Source: an uncultured Bacteroidales bacterium
GTDB taxonomy: Bacteria; Bacteroidota; Bacteroidia; Bacteroidales; WCHB1-69
DNA: 64,000 nt
Direction: 5' to 3'
Assembly (NCBI GenBank): GCA_900317715.1
Contig: ONHS01000005.1
Coordinates: forward strand, 58,080-122,079
Shown here: positions 53,024 through 62,750 of the stretch, piece after piece
Position numbering within the stretch: position 1 is the first letter of the stretch
How the letters are laid out: each line of letters opens with the position of its first letter
The notes under the pieces: model-generated
The model's input: only the letters and a program-made list of their open reading frames with translations
What the model was told of the DNA's origin: nothing
Database searches by the model: none
Program-made: the position numbers and the translations under genes

Positions 53024-53617
53024 ATGAAAAAGACAATGTTTATAGCCCTGTTGTGCACCTTGAGCATGGCATTTTTCGCATGCAATCGTGAAACTGTGAC
53101 TCCGGACGAGCCGCAACCGTCTGGCGGCGACAGCACCGTAGTGGAAGAGCCCAATGACGACATTTACCAGTTTTCCGTGCTGGACGGTGCGGGGGACAGC
53201 GTGTCGTTATCGCAGTATCGCGGCAAGGTGTTGTTGGTGGTCAACACCGCCACGCAATGCGGATACACCCCGCAATACACTGACCTTCAGCGCATTTACG
53301 AAACCTACCAAGACCAAGGGTTCGTCATCCTCGACTTCCCTTGCAACCAATTCGGCAGTCAGGCGCCGGGTTCCTACGACGACATTCACGATTTCTGTAC
53401 CGGCACCTACCATATCACGTTCCCGCAGTTTGCCAAGATTGATGTCAACGGAGCCAACGCCTCGCCGCTCTATGTATGGTTGAAGAGCAAGAAACCGGCC
53501 AACATCAAATGGAATTTCACGAAATTCCTCATCAACCGCAACGGCGAAGTCGTCGAGCGCTTCGAGCCCGGTGACTCCATGACCAAAGTCGAGAACGCGA
53601 TTAAGGAGGAGTTGTAA
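53024..53617 (+). CDS. Glutathione peroxidase-like lipoprotein
   Basis: 197 residues. Signal MKKTMFIALLCTLSMAFFAC with lipobox Cys20 (FFAC), then an acidic linker (PDEPQPSGGDSTVVEEPNDD). The peroxidase domain has VLLVVNTATQCGYTPQYTDL with the catalytic Cys (not Sec), DFPCNQFGSQAPG and the WNFTKFLINRNGEVVERF segment. It reduces hydrogen or lipid peroxides, in this case outside the cytoplasm, probably with thioredoxin-like donors. The extracytoplasmic anchor is unusual for this family. Confidence 0.93.
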   Translation: MKKTMFIALLCTLSMAFFACNRETVTPDEPQPSGGDSTVVEEPNDDIYQFSVLDGAGDSVSLSQYRGKVLLVVNTATQCGYTPQYTDLQRIYETYQDQGFVILDFPCNQFGSQAPGSYDDIHDFCTGTYHITFPQFAKIDVNGANASPLYVWLKSKKPANIKWNFTKFLINRNGEVVERFEPGDSMTKVENAIKEEL

Positions 53618-53641
53618 TCCCTTCTCCCTCAAAACAAAACA

Positions 53642-53662
53642 GGGACGCCCCACCGGCATCCC
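53642..53662 (-). terminator. Possible terminator after clpX
   Basis: GGGA-GCC and GGC-TCCC pair with one-base mismatches around CCACC. The minus strand continues CTGTTTTGTTTTG. It lies between the convergent clpX and peroxidase genes. Confidence 0.45.
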
Positions 53663-53663
53663 C

Positions 53664-53700
53664 GTAAACTGCTAACTTCTAACTGCTAACTACTAACTAT
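53664..53700. repeat. CTAACTGCTAACTAC array
   Basis: Five units of degenerate AACTGCT/AACTTCT/AACTACT end three bases before the clpX stop codon. It is the complement of the motif at 10241-10275. Confidence 0.75.
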
Positions 53701-53702
53701 CC

Positions 53703-54944
53703 TCATTTGTCCTTGAACGAGAAGATCGAACTCTCGAACTTCTCCTGCGCGTAGGCCTTATCGACCACGATCTTCTTCTTGTTGAGGCTCGGGAATTCGA
53801 ACATCGCGTCGGTCATGATTTTCTCGACGATGGCGCGGAGGCCGCGGGCACCGAGCTGCAACTCCACCGCCTTATCGACGATGTAGTCCAGGCTCTCTTC
53901 GGTGAAACTCAACGCGATGCCGTCCATCTTGAAGAGGGCGATGTACTGCTTCACCAACGCGTTCTTCGGCTCGGTGAGGATGCGCTTCAACGCCACACTG
54001 TCGAGGGCGTTCAGGGAGGTGATGACTGGGAAGCGACCGCACAACTCCGGAATCAACCCGAAATCCTTGATGTCCTGCGCACTGACGTATTTCAACGCTT
54101 CCTGCGGGTTGAAGTTGATATTCTTGGTGTTGTAACCGATGGCGTGCGTGTTCATACGATCGCAAATGATGTTCGACAGGTTATTGAACGCACCGCTGCC
54201 GATGAACAGGATGTGACGCGTGTTGACCTGGATAAATTCCTGCTCGGGATGCTTCCTGCCCCCTTGCGGCGGCACGTTCACGATGGAACCTTCCAACAAC
54301 TTCAACAACGACTGCTGGACACCCTCGCCCGACACATCGCGTGTAATCGACGGATTCTCAGAGCCTTTGCGGGCGATCTTATCAATCTCGTCAATAAAGA
54401 CGATGCCGCGTTCCGCCTTCTTCACATCGTAATCGGCGGCTTGCAACAGACGCGAAAGAATGCTCTCCACATCTTCGCCCACATAACCCGCCTGCGTGAA
54501 CACTGTCGCATCCGCAATACAGAACGGCACTTCCAACAGATTGGCTATCGTTTTGGCCAACAATGTTTTACCCGTACCCGTCTCCCCTATCAACAAAACG
54601 TTGCTCTTCTCAATATCCACATCGGGGTCGGTCTCGTCCACACCTTGCATCAACCGTTTGTAGTGGTTATACACGGCCACGGAAAGCACCTTCTTGGCCT
54701 CTTCCTGTCCGATGACATAATCGTCCAGACGCTCTTTGATCTCTTTGGGTTTCAGCAAATTCAGCCTGATGTCGGAAATCTCTTTCTTTTGCGTTTCGGC
54801 GGTATGCTGATGGTAAATGTCCATTGCCGCCTGCAGACAATCGCTGCATATCATCGCGTCAAAACCGCCAATGATGAACTGGTCGCCCGGAATATCACGA
54901 CCACAGAAGCTGCACGTTCTATTGAAATTCTGTTTTTTTGCCAT
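53703..54944 (-). CDS. clpX: ATP-dependent Clp protease ATP-binding subunit ClpX
   Basis: 413 residues. Zinc-binding CSFC (11-14) and CSDC (33-36), Walker A GETGTGKT (120-127), sensor DEIDKIARK, pore loop GYVGEDVES and the C-terminal AAA small domain ([13 protein letters not shown]). It unfolds substrates for ClpP, including tmRNA-tagged proteins whose RNA is also in this window. It is downstream of clpP, but a terminator and a repeat array lie between them, so it may have its own promoter. Confidence 0.98.
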   Translation of the reverse strand: MAKKQNFNRTCSFCGRDIPGDQFIIGGFDAMICSDCLQAAMDIYHQHTAETQKKEISDIRLNLLKPKEIKERLDDYVIGQEEAKKVLSVAVYNHYKRLMQGVDETDPDVDIEKSNVLLIGETGTGKTLLAKTIANLLEVPFCIADATVFTQAGYVGEDVESILSRLLQAADYDVKKAERGIVFIDEIDKIARKGSENPSITRDVSGEGVQQSLLKLLEGSIVNVPPQGGRKHPEQEFIQVNTRHILFIGSGAFNNLSNIICDRMNTHAIGYNTKNINFNPQEALKYVSAQDIKDFGLIPELCGRFPVITSLNALDSVALKRILTEPKNALVKQYIALFKMDGIALSFTEESLDYIVDKAVELQLGARGLRAIVEKIMTDAMFEFPSLNKKKIVVDKAYAQEKFESSIFSFKDK

Positions 54945-55005
54945 TCACTAAAAAATTCGTCGTACTATCCAAAAAAAAGTGTTTTGTTATGGGTCCAAAC
55001 TCTTA

Positions 55006-55070
55006 ACCTCACAAATCACCACTCACCGCCAACTACTAACTGCTAACTGCTAACTACTAACTTCTAACTG
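55006..55070. repeat. CAACTACTAACTGCTAACTG array
   Basis: Seven or so units of AACTGCT/AACTACT in tandem after CACCACTCACCGCC, between clpX and the clpP terminator. Confidence 0.8.
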
Positions 55071-55072
55071 AA

Positions 55073-55108
55073 AAAACCGGCGCCCGGACATTTCCGGAAG
55101 CCGGTTTT
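55073..55108 (-). terminator. Rho-independent terminator after clpP
   Basis: AAAACCGGC (55073-55081) pairs with GCCGGTTTT (55100-55108) with a further CCGG/CCGG inside. On the minus strand TTTTTT follows. It ends the tig-clpP transcript before clpX. Confidence 0.88.
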
Positions 55109-55135
55109 CTTCATTTATGATGTCGAACAAAACTG

Positions 55136-55813
55136 TTATTTGTTCTGATCGCGACCCAAAACTTGGTCGATCATGCCGTACTCTTTGGCTTCGGTTGCCA
55201 CCATCCAGTAGTCACGGTCGCTGTCCTTCCACACTTGGTCGTAATCCTTGCCAGTATGGTAGGCAATGATTTCGTAGAGTTCCTTCTTGATTTTCTGGAT
55301 CTCCTTGGCCTCGATTTCGATGTCGGAAGCCTGACCTTGCGCACCGCCCATGGGTTGGTGAATCATCACGCGGGAGTGCGGGAGCGCGAAACGCTTGCCC
55401 TTGGCGCCAGCGCACAGCAGCACTGCAGCCATAGAAGCGGCCATACCCGTGCAAATCGTTGACACATCGGGTTTTAAGTACTGCATCGTATCATAGATAC
55501 CCAATCCAGCATACACCACACCGCCAGGGCTGTTGATATAAATCTGAATGTCGCGCTCTGAATCCTGGGATTCGAGGAAGAGCAGCTGGGCTTGGATGAT
55601 GTTGGCCACATCATCGTCGATCGGCACGCCCATGAAGATGATTCTGTCCTTCATCAAGCGAGAGAAGACGTCCAATTGAGTGATGTTCATCGGACGTTCC
55701 TCGATGATGTAGGGAGTGATGTAGTTGCGTGTCTGAGACACGTAACGATCCATCTTCAAGCTACTGATACCGTGTTGTTTAAGCGCGTAATTTCTGAATT
55801 CGTCTCTCATCAT
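55136..55813 (-). CDS. clpP: ATP-dependent Clp protease proteolytic subunit
   Basis: 225 residues. Catalytic Ser in [20 protein letters not shown], catalytic His in [12 protein letters not shown], Asp later ([14 protein letters not shown]). The N-terminus ([18 protein letters not shown]) is longer than in E. coli, typical for the phylum. It forms the tetradecameric chamber served by ClpX. Its ATG overlaps the tig stop (TAATG). Confidence 0.98.
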   Translation of the reverse strand: MMRDEFRNYALKQHGISSLKMDRYVSQTRNYITPYIIEERPMNITQLDVFSRLMKDRIIFMGVPIDDDVANIIQAQLLFLESQDSERDIQIYINSPGGVVYAGLGIYDTMQYLKPDVSTICTGMAASMAAVLLCAGAKGKRFALPHSRVMIHQPMGGAQGQASDIEIEAKEIQKIKKELYEIIAYHTGKDYDQVWKDSDRDYWMVATEAKEYGMIDQVLGRDQNK

Positions 55814-57261
55814 TACTCAGCTTTTTTGGTGGATTTTGCGCGGGTTTTCTTGGGTTTTTCCTCAGCGGGAGCCTCAGCGGCGGGTTCTTCCGTCTTGGCG
55901 GCAGCTTTACGTTTTGTGGTCTTTTTCGGTTTCTCCTCGGCAGCAGCAGCCTTAGGATCGACAGCCGCCACAAAAGCCTTGAAATCGCCCTCTTTGTGTT
56001 CCACATTCATCTTCTTGTGCATCAAAGCGGTCAATTTCTGGTCGTAAAGCAGATCGTATGCATTCTTCACATACTCTTGATTCTTCATGGCATCAGCCAC
56101 AATCTTATCTACCTGTTCCTTAACGCTTTCTGCATTGAAATTGCCGAAATAGTTCTTCACGAAATAGTCGCGGAAGTAGTTCTCGACATCAGCGCGGGTG
56201 ACGTTCACATCTTCACCTTCCACCAGGTTGTTCTCGATAATCTGCCATGCGAAAGAACGTTTGTACTGGTCGAATTGCTTCTCCAGATCCTCGTCCGTCA
56301 TATCTTTCTGAACCGCCTTGATATAGCGTTTCATGAAATCGTCGGGAAGTTCCACTTTCACGTTGTCCAACAAGGTTTCGATGGCCTTGTTCATGAAGAA
56401 ACGCTCCGTTTCAGGTTGATATTGGCTCTTCAGAACGTTCATAGCCTCTTCCTTCAAAGCTTTCTCCGTGGTGATTTTGCCCTCCGGGAAGGCAGCCTTG
56501 AAGAATTCCTCATTGAGGTCGGCGGGTTCGATGCGACCGATGCGCTTGATGGTCAGCTCGTAGGTGTAAGGATCGTCAGCATTGAGTTCCTCTTCCTTGA
56601 GGCCGAAAGCGCGAGCGAACGTTGCATCGCTGGTGAAGGCAGCACGCATAGCCATGGAAACTTTTTCATCGACTTTCTTGCCGATGATCGCTTTTTGAGC
56701 GTCTTCTTTCAGATCTCTGATGAAGAAAAAAGCTTCTCTTTCGCCACCGTAATCCACTGATACGCTGTCGTTTTTCTCAACTGTGTCAGGGGTGATATAC
56801 TTGCCGTGACGTTCGCGCAGTTGGTTGATGTAGCTGGTGATCTCCTCATCGGTAGGAACGATGGTGAAGTCCAGAATAGCGGGCAGCGCCTTGAAGTCAA
56901 TGTTCACTTCAGGACGGAGTGCATACTCATAGACGAAGGAGAAATTATCGGGATTGTCGAAATCCACCTGAGATTTTCCTTCCACGGGCATGGGTTCGAA
57001 GATGTACTTGACCTCATTGTCCTTGAAGAATTTCTCGATTTGTTCGTTCACCATACGGTCGATTTCCATCACGAGGATGTTTTTGCCGTACATTTTTTGG
57101 ACGATGCCCATGGGGGCGTTGCCTTTGCGGAAGCCGGGGACAGCCACCTCGCGGCGTTGTTTTTTCAACGCTTTATCTACATTTTCAGCGTAGTCTTCTT
57201 TTTGGATTTCGATTACGAGTTCCTGGACCTGACCGGGAACATTTTCGTGCTTAATATTCAT
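55813..57261 (-). CDS. tig: Trigger factor with Lys/Ala/Pro-rich C-terminal extension
   Basis: 482 residues. The ribosome-binding N-terminal domain ([20 protein letters not shown]) is followed by a PPIase-like region ([12 protein letters not shown]) and the helical chaperone domain ([18 protein letters not shown]). Trigger factor binds nascent chains at the ribosome exit. The final 50 residues are low-complexity ([36 protein letters not shown]), an addition not present in most homologues. The family's FKBP active-site residues are poorly conserved, which is common. It starts the tig-clpP operon. Confidence 0.95.
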   Translation of the reverse strand: MNIKHENVPGQVQELVIEIQKEDYAENVDKALKKQRREVAVPGFRKGNAPMGIVQKMYGKNILVMEIDRMVNEQIEKFFKDNEVKYIFEPMPVEGKSQVDFDNPDNFSFVYEYALRPEVNIDFKALPAILDFTIVPTDEEITSYINQLRERHGKYITPDTVEKNDSVSVDYGGEREAFFFIRDLKEDAQKAIIGKKVDEKVSMAMRAAFTSDATFARAFGLKEEELNADDPYTYELTIKRIGRIEPADLNEEFFKAAFPEGKITTEKALKEEAMNVLKSQYQPETERFFMNKAIETLLDNVKVELPDDFMKRYIKAVQKDMTDEDLEKQFDQYKRSFAWQIIENNLVEGEDVNVTRADVENYFRDYFVKNYFGNFNAESVKEQVDKIVADAMKNQEYVKNAYDLLYDQKLTALMHKKMNVEHKEGDFKAFVAAVDPKAAAAEEKPKKTTKRKAAAKTEEPAAEAPAEEKPKKTRAKSTKKAE

Positions 57262-57293
57262 TGAATCAGTTTTTTATTATAACAAAAAACACA

Positions 57294-57311
57294 CAATGCC
57301 TTCTGGCATTG
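57294..57311 (-). terminator. Rho-independent terminator after secG
   Basis: CAATGCC and GGCATTG pair around TTCT; on the minus strand TGTGTTTTTTG follows. It separates secG from tig. Confidence 0.85.
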
Positions 57312-57340
57312 CATGTTTATTTCCACTATTATCCTATCGA

Positions 57341-57637
57341 TTATTCTTCGGCAGCATTGTCGGAAGTCGTCTGTTCGACTTGGGTGTTGGAGGTACCGTG
57401 AATGCTGTTATACTCGTTCTTTGCCATGAAAGCGCACACGAAGCAGAGCAGCATGATGCCAGCAGCAAGACCCCAAGTGGTTTTCTCCAAAACGTCAGCA
57501 GTTTTGCGCACGCCCATCACTTGGTTGGATGAAGCGAAATTAGAGGCCAAACCGCCACCTTTAGAGTTTTGAATCAACACGACAAAGGCCAAAACTATGC
57601 TTGCCAAAATGATTAATACTACACACAATGTAAACAT
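57341..57637 (-). CDS. secG: Preprotein translocase subunit SecG
   Basis: 98 residues with two membrane helices (LCVVLIILASIVLAFVVLIQ and LAAGIMLLCFVCAFM) around the conserved NSKGGGLASNF loop. An acidic/Gln-rich tail (TQVEQTTSDNAAEE) follows. SecG assists SecYE/SecA export at the inner membrane. It is a single gene between the 57718 gene and tig. Confidence 0.95.
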   Translation of the reverse strand: MFTLCVVLIILASIVLAFVVLIQNSKGGGLASNFASSNQVMGVRKTADVLEKTTWGLAAGIMLLCFVCAFMAKNEYNSIHGTSNTQVEQTTSDNAAEE

Positions 57638-57717
57638 CTCTATACTTTTTAGTTGATATTAATTATAATTCTTTCAAACAGTTATCGTTTCTTTATACAA
57701 ATTTAGTGCCAAAAAAA

Positions 57718-58326
57718 TCACCCATTCATCTGATTTTTCAGTTCCTCAATTCGGGCGGCAAAAATACTATTTTTTTCGGGAAAATGCAACTTCAATATTT
57801 CGAACATTTGGATGGCACGATCATAGTACCCTTGTTCCGCGTAAACATTTGCCAATGAAACACTTACAATGCTTTGATCTTCAATAGAGCTCTCCAATCC
57901 GTAATCTGCCTCGGCATCATGAATCTCGGGAGAATAGATAATTTTGGGAGCATCTTTGGAAAATTTTTCAATCAACTGATCAATCAAAGCCTGACGATTA
58001 TCATGGTCGGGCGCAGGATGTTTCACGAAAATCGGATTCAGCGAAGTCTGAGGTCTGTTGGGCGTCTCCACCCTATTCAACTGCGGCATTTCGCGCGTCT
58101 CCAGCACAGGCGCAACATCCAATGAAAGAGCATCATAGCGCAGTTTATTCGGCAGTGTGATCAGCATTTTCGGAAGCTGCCGGCTTTGTCCTTTCAGACG
58201 AGCCTCGCGCAGACAAAACAGGTTCAGGAACGAAGAAGCGGGATATTTTTTATGCCATTGCAGCAATTTCTCCCGCGCATCCTCGTGCGATACCTGCACG
58301 TAGTCTGTAAAGTAGATTTTTTCCAT
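57718..58326 (-). CDS. Hypothetical protein with C-terminal tetratricopeptide-like pair
   Basis: 202 residues from the ATG at 58326 (MEKIYFTDYVQVSHEDAREK). The N-terminal 110 residues are soluble, with no recognised motif (KYPASSFLNLFCLREARLKG). The C-terminal part has QSIVSVSLANVYAEQGYYDR and AIQMFEILKLHFPEKNSIFA, the A/G/Y/A pattern of a TPR, and is the kind seen in small Bacteroidota proteins beside secG. It is not a component of the translocon as far as known. Function unknown. Confidence 0.75.
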   Translation of the reverse strand: MEKIYFTDYVQVSHEDAREKLLQWHKKYPASSFLNLFCLREARLKGQSRQLPKMLITLPNKLRYDALSLDVAPVLETREMPQLNRVETPNRPQTSLNPIFVKHPAPDHDNRQALIDQLIEKFSKDAPKIIYSPEIHDAEADYGLESSIEDQSIVSVSLANVYAEQGYYDRAIQMFEILKLHFPEKNSIFAARIEELKNQMNG

Positions 58327-58344
58327 TCGAAAATATTTAGCGGG

Positions 58345-58352
58345 CAAAAATA
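58345..58352 (-). promoter_or_regulatory. Bacteroidota -7 element (TATTTTTG, minus strand)
   Basis: A TAnnTTTG match on the minus strand, 18 bases before the ATG at 58326. Confidence 0.6.
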
Positions 58353-58437
58353 GCATTTTTATTGATAATAGCAGCAAAAACGCATATGCTAATCAAAAAC
58401 ACACGAAAATTTTCCTGTTTCCCGTTGACTTTCACTG

Positions 58438-61263
58438 CTAATGTTGCACTATCACCCGTGTGATAAACCGACGTTGGCCATCCACATCACCGACCAACAG
58501 GTAAGTACCGTTCGTCAATTGCCGCACGGGCACTTGCCATTCTTCTCTCCTACCCTTCCAGGAAGCGCATAAGTGTCCGCTCATATCGTAAAGCCACAAC
58601 TGATCGCAAGAGACACCCTCTACATAAAGGAGATCCTGGGCGGGATTGGGGTAACAGACTACGGGACGGGCATAATCCGCCACACCAACCCCTTCCGTGT
58701 AAATCCAAATGGAATCCGTTGAGGTACAAGGAGATTCATTCAAAAAGGCAGTAACGGAATAAAATGTCGGTTCTGTCGGACAAACCTCAATCTGATTCGT
58801 CGTTTCGCCCGTACTCCACTGATAATAGTCGGCTCCGGATGCTGTCAAGATAGCTGTTTCGGGGAAATACAAATTGATAGAGGAAGCGTTCAGTACAAGT
58901 TCCGGATGCGGATTAACGGACAGTTGCAAGACCGTGAGCGTGTCTTGGTCATAATTGTAATATTCGCCAGCCTGTGTGATTGTCTGACCGTGGAAATCGT
59001 ACGAATTTCCATCACAAATCTGAGCGACTATGGTGTCCACTTGCGCCACTATTTGCACCTGCAGAGAGGTGGTCACCTCAGCTGTACCACCATCCTCATA
59101 CACGGCAGCAATATGGTAGGTGTATTCGCCCGTTTGCGACACCATATCATCATAAAAGAGTTGAGTGGTGGTGCCCCTGACAAGGCTGTCGCGGGTAATT
59201 TGATAGTGAGAGAGTGTGGGTTGTAACGACTGGAAGTGTGCCAGAAGCGAGAAGTTTTTGCCCACATTATAGAAACTCCATGAAATAGCGCCAGAGGAAT
59301 AGTGACGGCCCGAAATCTCCCCTTTCTCAGGCTTATAATTATTGGCATTACCCACCGGAAGCGTATATGAGCCCCCGGGTGCCTCTATATAGACACCATA
59401 CCATATCTCTTCCCCCAAGACAATAGGAATCGGCGTCTGTAAAGCTACCGTGTTCCAGGCGTTACTATTCAGTTGACTGAGATCCAACGCTTGCTCCAAC
59501 ACTTGCGTGCCAGAGGACAAAGAATACCCATCATAACTTCCTCCTTGATATACCACCAACTTGCAGGTGGTCACAGCCGATTTCAAAAAGAAAGAGATAT
59601 GGGTCAGCTGTGCAGGATAAAAAGCAACCAAATCGGTATCGCAGAGACGATACAGGATGGTACGAGCATAATCGCTGCTATAGCCATAGTTAGAGGTGTG
59701 TGTATTATCCCCGTACGTATGTGTCTGCGGCGTGTATGTTGGCGGTTCCCATGTCAAGTGCACGTATGGGGATACATTAGTCGCACTCAGGTTTTGGGGA
59801 GCTTCATAAACCAATGCAACGGCTTCGCCTCGCAGACCGATGGTGGTGGTCAAGCTGTCATACGCCAGCGACAGCGTTCCAAAATGCGTTGCTGTTGCCG
59901 CATTTGCATCTTGAAAGCGAACATATAAGATCTGGTTTCCAGACGACAGCATTAACGTGTCTGTGAAGGGACTGCTGCCATCGCTGATGGTGAAATCACC
60001 CGTCACGGTGGCCGTCACCTGCTGCCCGCCATTCAAGGAGAGGACCCTGATTTGGGCAGTATCTGCGGTGCCATTCACACTATACAGCATTTGAAATGTC
60101 GTGGAGGTCTTCATCATAAGCTTGTCCACAAAAAGATTGATGATGGCTTCTTGAGATGTGTTGTAGTTGTGATTGCCCGGGGTCAGGTCTGACAACAGAA
60201 AGTAGCCATTGTTCGATCCGCTCCATCCCCAGTTGAAATGGAAATAGTCTTGATCGTCATAGCCATCGCAGACAAAAGCGTGGCCGCCCGCATCACTCCG
60301 TCCACGGTAGAGCACTGGACGGAGACTGTCCAATTGATTCTTGATGATAACATTCCAGGAAGAGGCGGAATATTGGCTTTTGTGAATATAGGAGGACTGC
60401 CGGTATCCAAAATAGGTGTGCAGCGCATTCGGGCTTAGACTGAGGTAAGAACCACTGGACTCGGGGCCATAATCCATATCAACGGAGACACCGCAATGAT
60501 AAATCAGCTTTGCCACCTCCTGCCGCTGTGCGGCAGGAGTGTTGGAGGTGAGTATGTCAGGCATCATGGCATAATTGTATGTGGTATTGCCAAAATCGGC
60601 ACTTAACGTGCCATAATTGCAACTATAGCTGTGACTGCCCGTACCTTGAGCCGGGTACTCCCAATATCGCATCACTTGGGCCATAGCCGTGGCCACACAG
60701 CCGGTCAACACATGGTTACCCGGACCCGCGCTGTCCGATGGACAAAGGATGTTATAGTAATCGTCCTGATCCCAGCGTGTCTGAATCAATGGCGGCACCA
60801 CCACTTGATTGCGGGCGCAAACAGGACGCATTTCCAAGATTTCTCGCCACATAGGGTTTGCAACAGCGGTGACCACAGACGGTTGTTCCAAATAAGCCAT
60901 TATTTCAGCCGCATAACCATCCATAATGTCCATCATGGCAGGCGACATCTGTTCCACCACAAACGGTCCTTCTGTGGAGTACGCGATAACTGGCTGCAAA
61001 CGATTATCCGCAGCAACAATCACAAAACCATCACCAACATTATAGACATTGAAGAGAGGAATCGCCTCGGACGAGTGATCCGACGAAGCATAGTGGGTAT
61101 AAATCTTCACAGGTTGGGAAACCGGCAACGGCGACTTGGTTTTCAACTGATAAAAACGGGCAGCCACTTGGCTTTCGGTCACGCTGTCCACCGGACTAGC
61201 CCAAGAAAAGCCGCATACAGCGAGCAAAAGCACTACATTCAGGGCAATTTTTACGATTCTCAT
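58438..61263 (-). CDS. C10 family (streptopain-like) cysteine peptidase with T9SS domain
   Basis: 941 residues from the ATG at 61263. Signal peptide VVLLLAVCGFSWAS, then a Spi-like propeptide (about 30-160, GFVIVAADNRLQPVIAYS). The catalytic domain has LTGCVATAMAQVMRYWEY (Cys189) and GGHAFVCDGYDDQDYFHFNW (His328), the C10 pair. A C-terminal half of Ig-like and jelly-roll segments (LTWEPPTY, YDDMVSQTGEYTYHIAAV) precedes a type A T9SS domain (VVCYPNPAQDLLYVEG, LTNGTYLLVGDVDG). Secreted to the surface, as with Porphyromonas-type PrtT. It probably degrades host or environmental proteins; the target is unknown. Confidence 0.94.
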   Translation of the reverse strand: MRIVKIALNVVLLLAVCGFSWASPVDSVTESQVAARFYQLKTKSPLPVSQPVKIYTHYASSDHSSEAIPLFNVYNVGDGFVIVAADNRLQPVIAYSTEGPFVVEQMSPAMMDIMDGYAAEIMAYLEQPSVVTAVANPMWREILEMRPVCARNQVVVPPLIQTRWDQDDYYNILCPSDSAGPGNHVLTGCVATAMAQVMRYWEYPAQGTGSHSYSCNYGTLSADFGNTTYNYAMMPDILTSNTPAAQRQEVAKLIYHCGVSVDMDYGPESSGSYLSLSPNALHTYFGYRQSSYIHKSQYSASSWNVIIKNQLDSLRPVLYRGRSDAGGHAFVCDGYDDQDYFHFNWGWSGSNNGYFLLSDLTPGNHNYNTSQEAIINLFVDKLMMKTSTTFQMLYSVNGTADTAQIRVLSLNGGQQVTATVTGDFTISDGSSPFTDTLMLSSGNQILYVRFQDANAATATHFGTLSLAYDSLTTTIGLRGEAVALVYEAPQNLSATNVSPYVHLTWEPPTYTPQTHTYGDNTHTSNYGYSSDYARTILYRLCDTDLVAFYPAQLTHISFFLKSAVTTCKLVVYQGGSYDGYSLSSGTQVLEQALDLSQLNSNAWNTVALQTPIPIVLGEEIWYGVYIEAPGGSYTLPVGNANNYKPEKGEISGRHYSSGAISWSFYNVGKNFSLLAHFQSLQPTLSHYQITRDSLVRGTTTQLFYDDMVSQTGEYTYHIAAVYEDGGTAEVTTSLQVQIVAQVDTIVAQICDGNSYDFHGQTITQAGEYYNYDQDTLTVLQLSVNPHPELVLNASSINLYFPETAILTASGADYYQWSTGETTNQIEVCPTEPTFYSVTAFLNESPCTSTDSIWIYTEGVGVADYARPVVCYPNPAQDLLYVEGVSCDQLWLYDMSGHLCASWKGRREEWQVPVRQLTNGTYLLVGDVDGQRRFITRVIVQH

Positions 61264-61283
61264 TCTTTCAAATTTTTGAGGTG

Positions 61284-61291
61284 CAAAGGTA
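61284..61291 (-). promoter_or_regulatory. Bacteroidota -7 element (TACCTTTG, minus strand)
   Basis: A TAnnTTTG match on the minus strand, 20 bases before the peptidase ATG at 61263. It excludes the upstream ATG at 61332. Confidence 0.6.
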
Positions 61292-61406
61292 CGCATTTTT
61301 TGAACACTTGCGGTCTGTACCGTAACCGCCAAGGGCCATTCAACGCAAAAGACACCGACAATCTTGGATTATCAGTGTCTTTTCAAAGGAAAGTCCCTTT
61401 CTCAAG

Positions 61407-61796
61407 TGGAGCCGGAGGGAGTCGAACCCTCGTCCAAACACGCCGCAAGTATGCTTTCTACAAGTTTAGTCACCGTTTGATTGTCGGCGGCGGCATGGTA
61501 CGGGACGGACCTAAGCGTCGCTTATCTTCTAAAGTTTCGCCTCAGCCTCGAAGCGCGGCCTCAGCTATCAGCCCTTTTATGATACTCCGGTCCGGACGTT
61601 GAGCCGAAAAACTTCCGGGGGAGCACCCGCGGCTACGGACCTTGTCCGCGCGGCGAGAATTCGCTAGCTTACGCTGCGAATGCATAAGAAGTTTCGCCAT
61701 TTATTTGGCATTGAGGGTTAATTTTTAACGGAATCAGCCCACAAATTCCGACCTGCTTACATACCCCCGAACTTGCTGTCAAAACCAGACGGCCCC
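61407..61796 (-). ncRNA. ssrA: Transfer-messenger RNA (tmRNA)
   Basis: On the minus strand the 5' end GGGGCCG (61796) pairs with the 3' CGGCTCC next to 61407. The tRNA-like T-arm GGGTTCGACTCCC and the 5' TCTGGTTTTGACAGCAAGTT are typical. The mRNA-like part reads GGC GAA ACT TCT TAT GCA TTC GCA GCG TAA at 61698-61669, giving a tag (A)GETSYAFAA. CCA is not encoded (ACTT follows the acceptor). Length about 390 bases, in the normal range. It rescues stalled ribosomes and marks the products for ClpXP, which is also encoded here. Confidence 0.95.
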
Positions 61797-61814
61797 GGAG
61801 GGAACAAGGAGAGG

Positions 61815-62213
61815 TTACTTCACCTCTCCCTTAAGTTGCAATATCACTCTGTCGGTGTTCGCGTTCGACAGAACGGTGATGCGCTTGCTGATCAGTCCGA
61901 CGTTTTTGGCGGTGTAGGTGGCCTTGATGGTGCCGGTTTTGCCGGGCATCACAGGCGCCTTCGACCATTCCACCTCCGTGCAGTCGCAAGAAGAGATCAC
62001 ATCGTCAAGAATCAACGGCTTCTTACCGATGTTCTTGTACGTGATGGTCACCACTTTCACATCGCCGACTTTCAGGTTTCCGAAATCGACCGTTTTCTTC
62101 TCGAATTCGATTTCCGCGCCAGTGCCCGTATAAGTGGTCTTGGTGGTCTGCGCTTGCAAGCCCACGCCAACGCCCATACAGAGCAGACATACGAGAACCA
62201 TTAACTTTTTCAT
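61815..62213 (-). CDS. DUF1573 secreted protein
   Basis: 132 residues. Signal peptide LMVLVCLLCMGVGVGLQAQ. The body is the DUF1573 Ig-like fold: KTVDFGNLKVGDVKVVTITY, KNIGKKPLILDDVISSCDC, VMPGKTGTIKATYTAKNVG. The ISSCDC cysteine pair is conserved. These proteins are abundant in Bacteroidota; the ASPM/hydin-like fold suggests protein binding in the periplasm. It is tandem with a paralogue 20 bases upstream on the same strand. Confidence 0.9.
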   Translation of the reverse strand: MKKLMVLVCLLCMGVGVGLQAQTTKTTYTGTGAEIEFEKKTVDFGNLKVGDVKVVTITYKNIGKKPLILDDVISSCDCTEVEWSKAPVMPGKTGTIKATYTAKNVGLISKRITVLSNANTDRVILQLKGEVK

Positions 62214-62232
62214 CTCAGTGACTTTTTGAAGA

Positions 62233-62697
62233 TTAGTTATTCACCTTCGGAGCGCCGTTGTTGTTCTCAGGAGCGGCTTCCGTAGGTTGCGGGTTCACAT
62301 TACCTGTGATTTTCAACACCACGCGGTCATTCACTGCGTTGGATTCCACGGTGATGGTCTTGTTGATCTGACCGATGCGCTGGGTGTTGTATTTCACTTT
62401 GATAGAAGCTTTCTTTCCAGGAGGAATAGGATCTTTAGGCCATGAAGGGACGGTGCAACCGCAGCTGGAACGGCAGTTGGTGAGAATCAGTTCGGCCTTG
62501 CCCGTGTTTTTGAACACAAATTCACACTCACCATTGTCACCTTGGTTGATTTGACCGTAGTCATACACCAGTGTCTCGAAGGTGATTTCGGGAGTTTTCA
62601 CTTTCTTGTTCTTTTTGGGTTGAGTTGAGCCATCCTGCTGAGCCATTCCGGCCATCACAAACGCCAAAATCATCAATAAACTGAATACTTTTTTCAT
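62233..62697 (-). CDS. DUF1573 secreted protein, second copy
   Basis: 154 residues. Signal peptide SLLMILAFVMAGMAQ, a Lys-rich linker (PKKNKKVKTPE), then DUF1573: TLVYDYGQINQGDNGECEFV, KNTGKAELILTNCRSSCGCT, PIPPGKKASIKVKYNTQRIG. It has the same NCRSSCGC cysteine arrangement as the neighbour, followed by an Asn-rich end (EAAPENNNGAPKVNN). The two genes probably arose by duplication and form one operon. Confidence 0.9.
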   Translation of the reverse strand: MKKVFSLLMILAFVMAGMAQQDGSTQPKKNKKVKTPEITFETLVYDYGQINQGDNGECEFVFKNTGKAELILTNCRSSCGCTVPSWPKDPIPPGKKASIKVKYNTQRIGQINKTITVESNAVNDRVVLKITGNVNPQPTEAAPENNNGAPKVNN

Positions 62698-62750
62698 AAT
62701 TTCGTTATTTTAATTCTATTGATTTTCAAAAAAACTAATTCTTCGACCTG

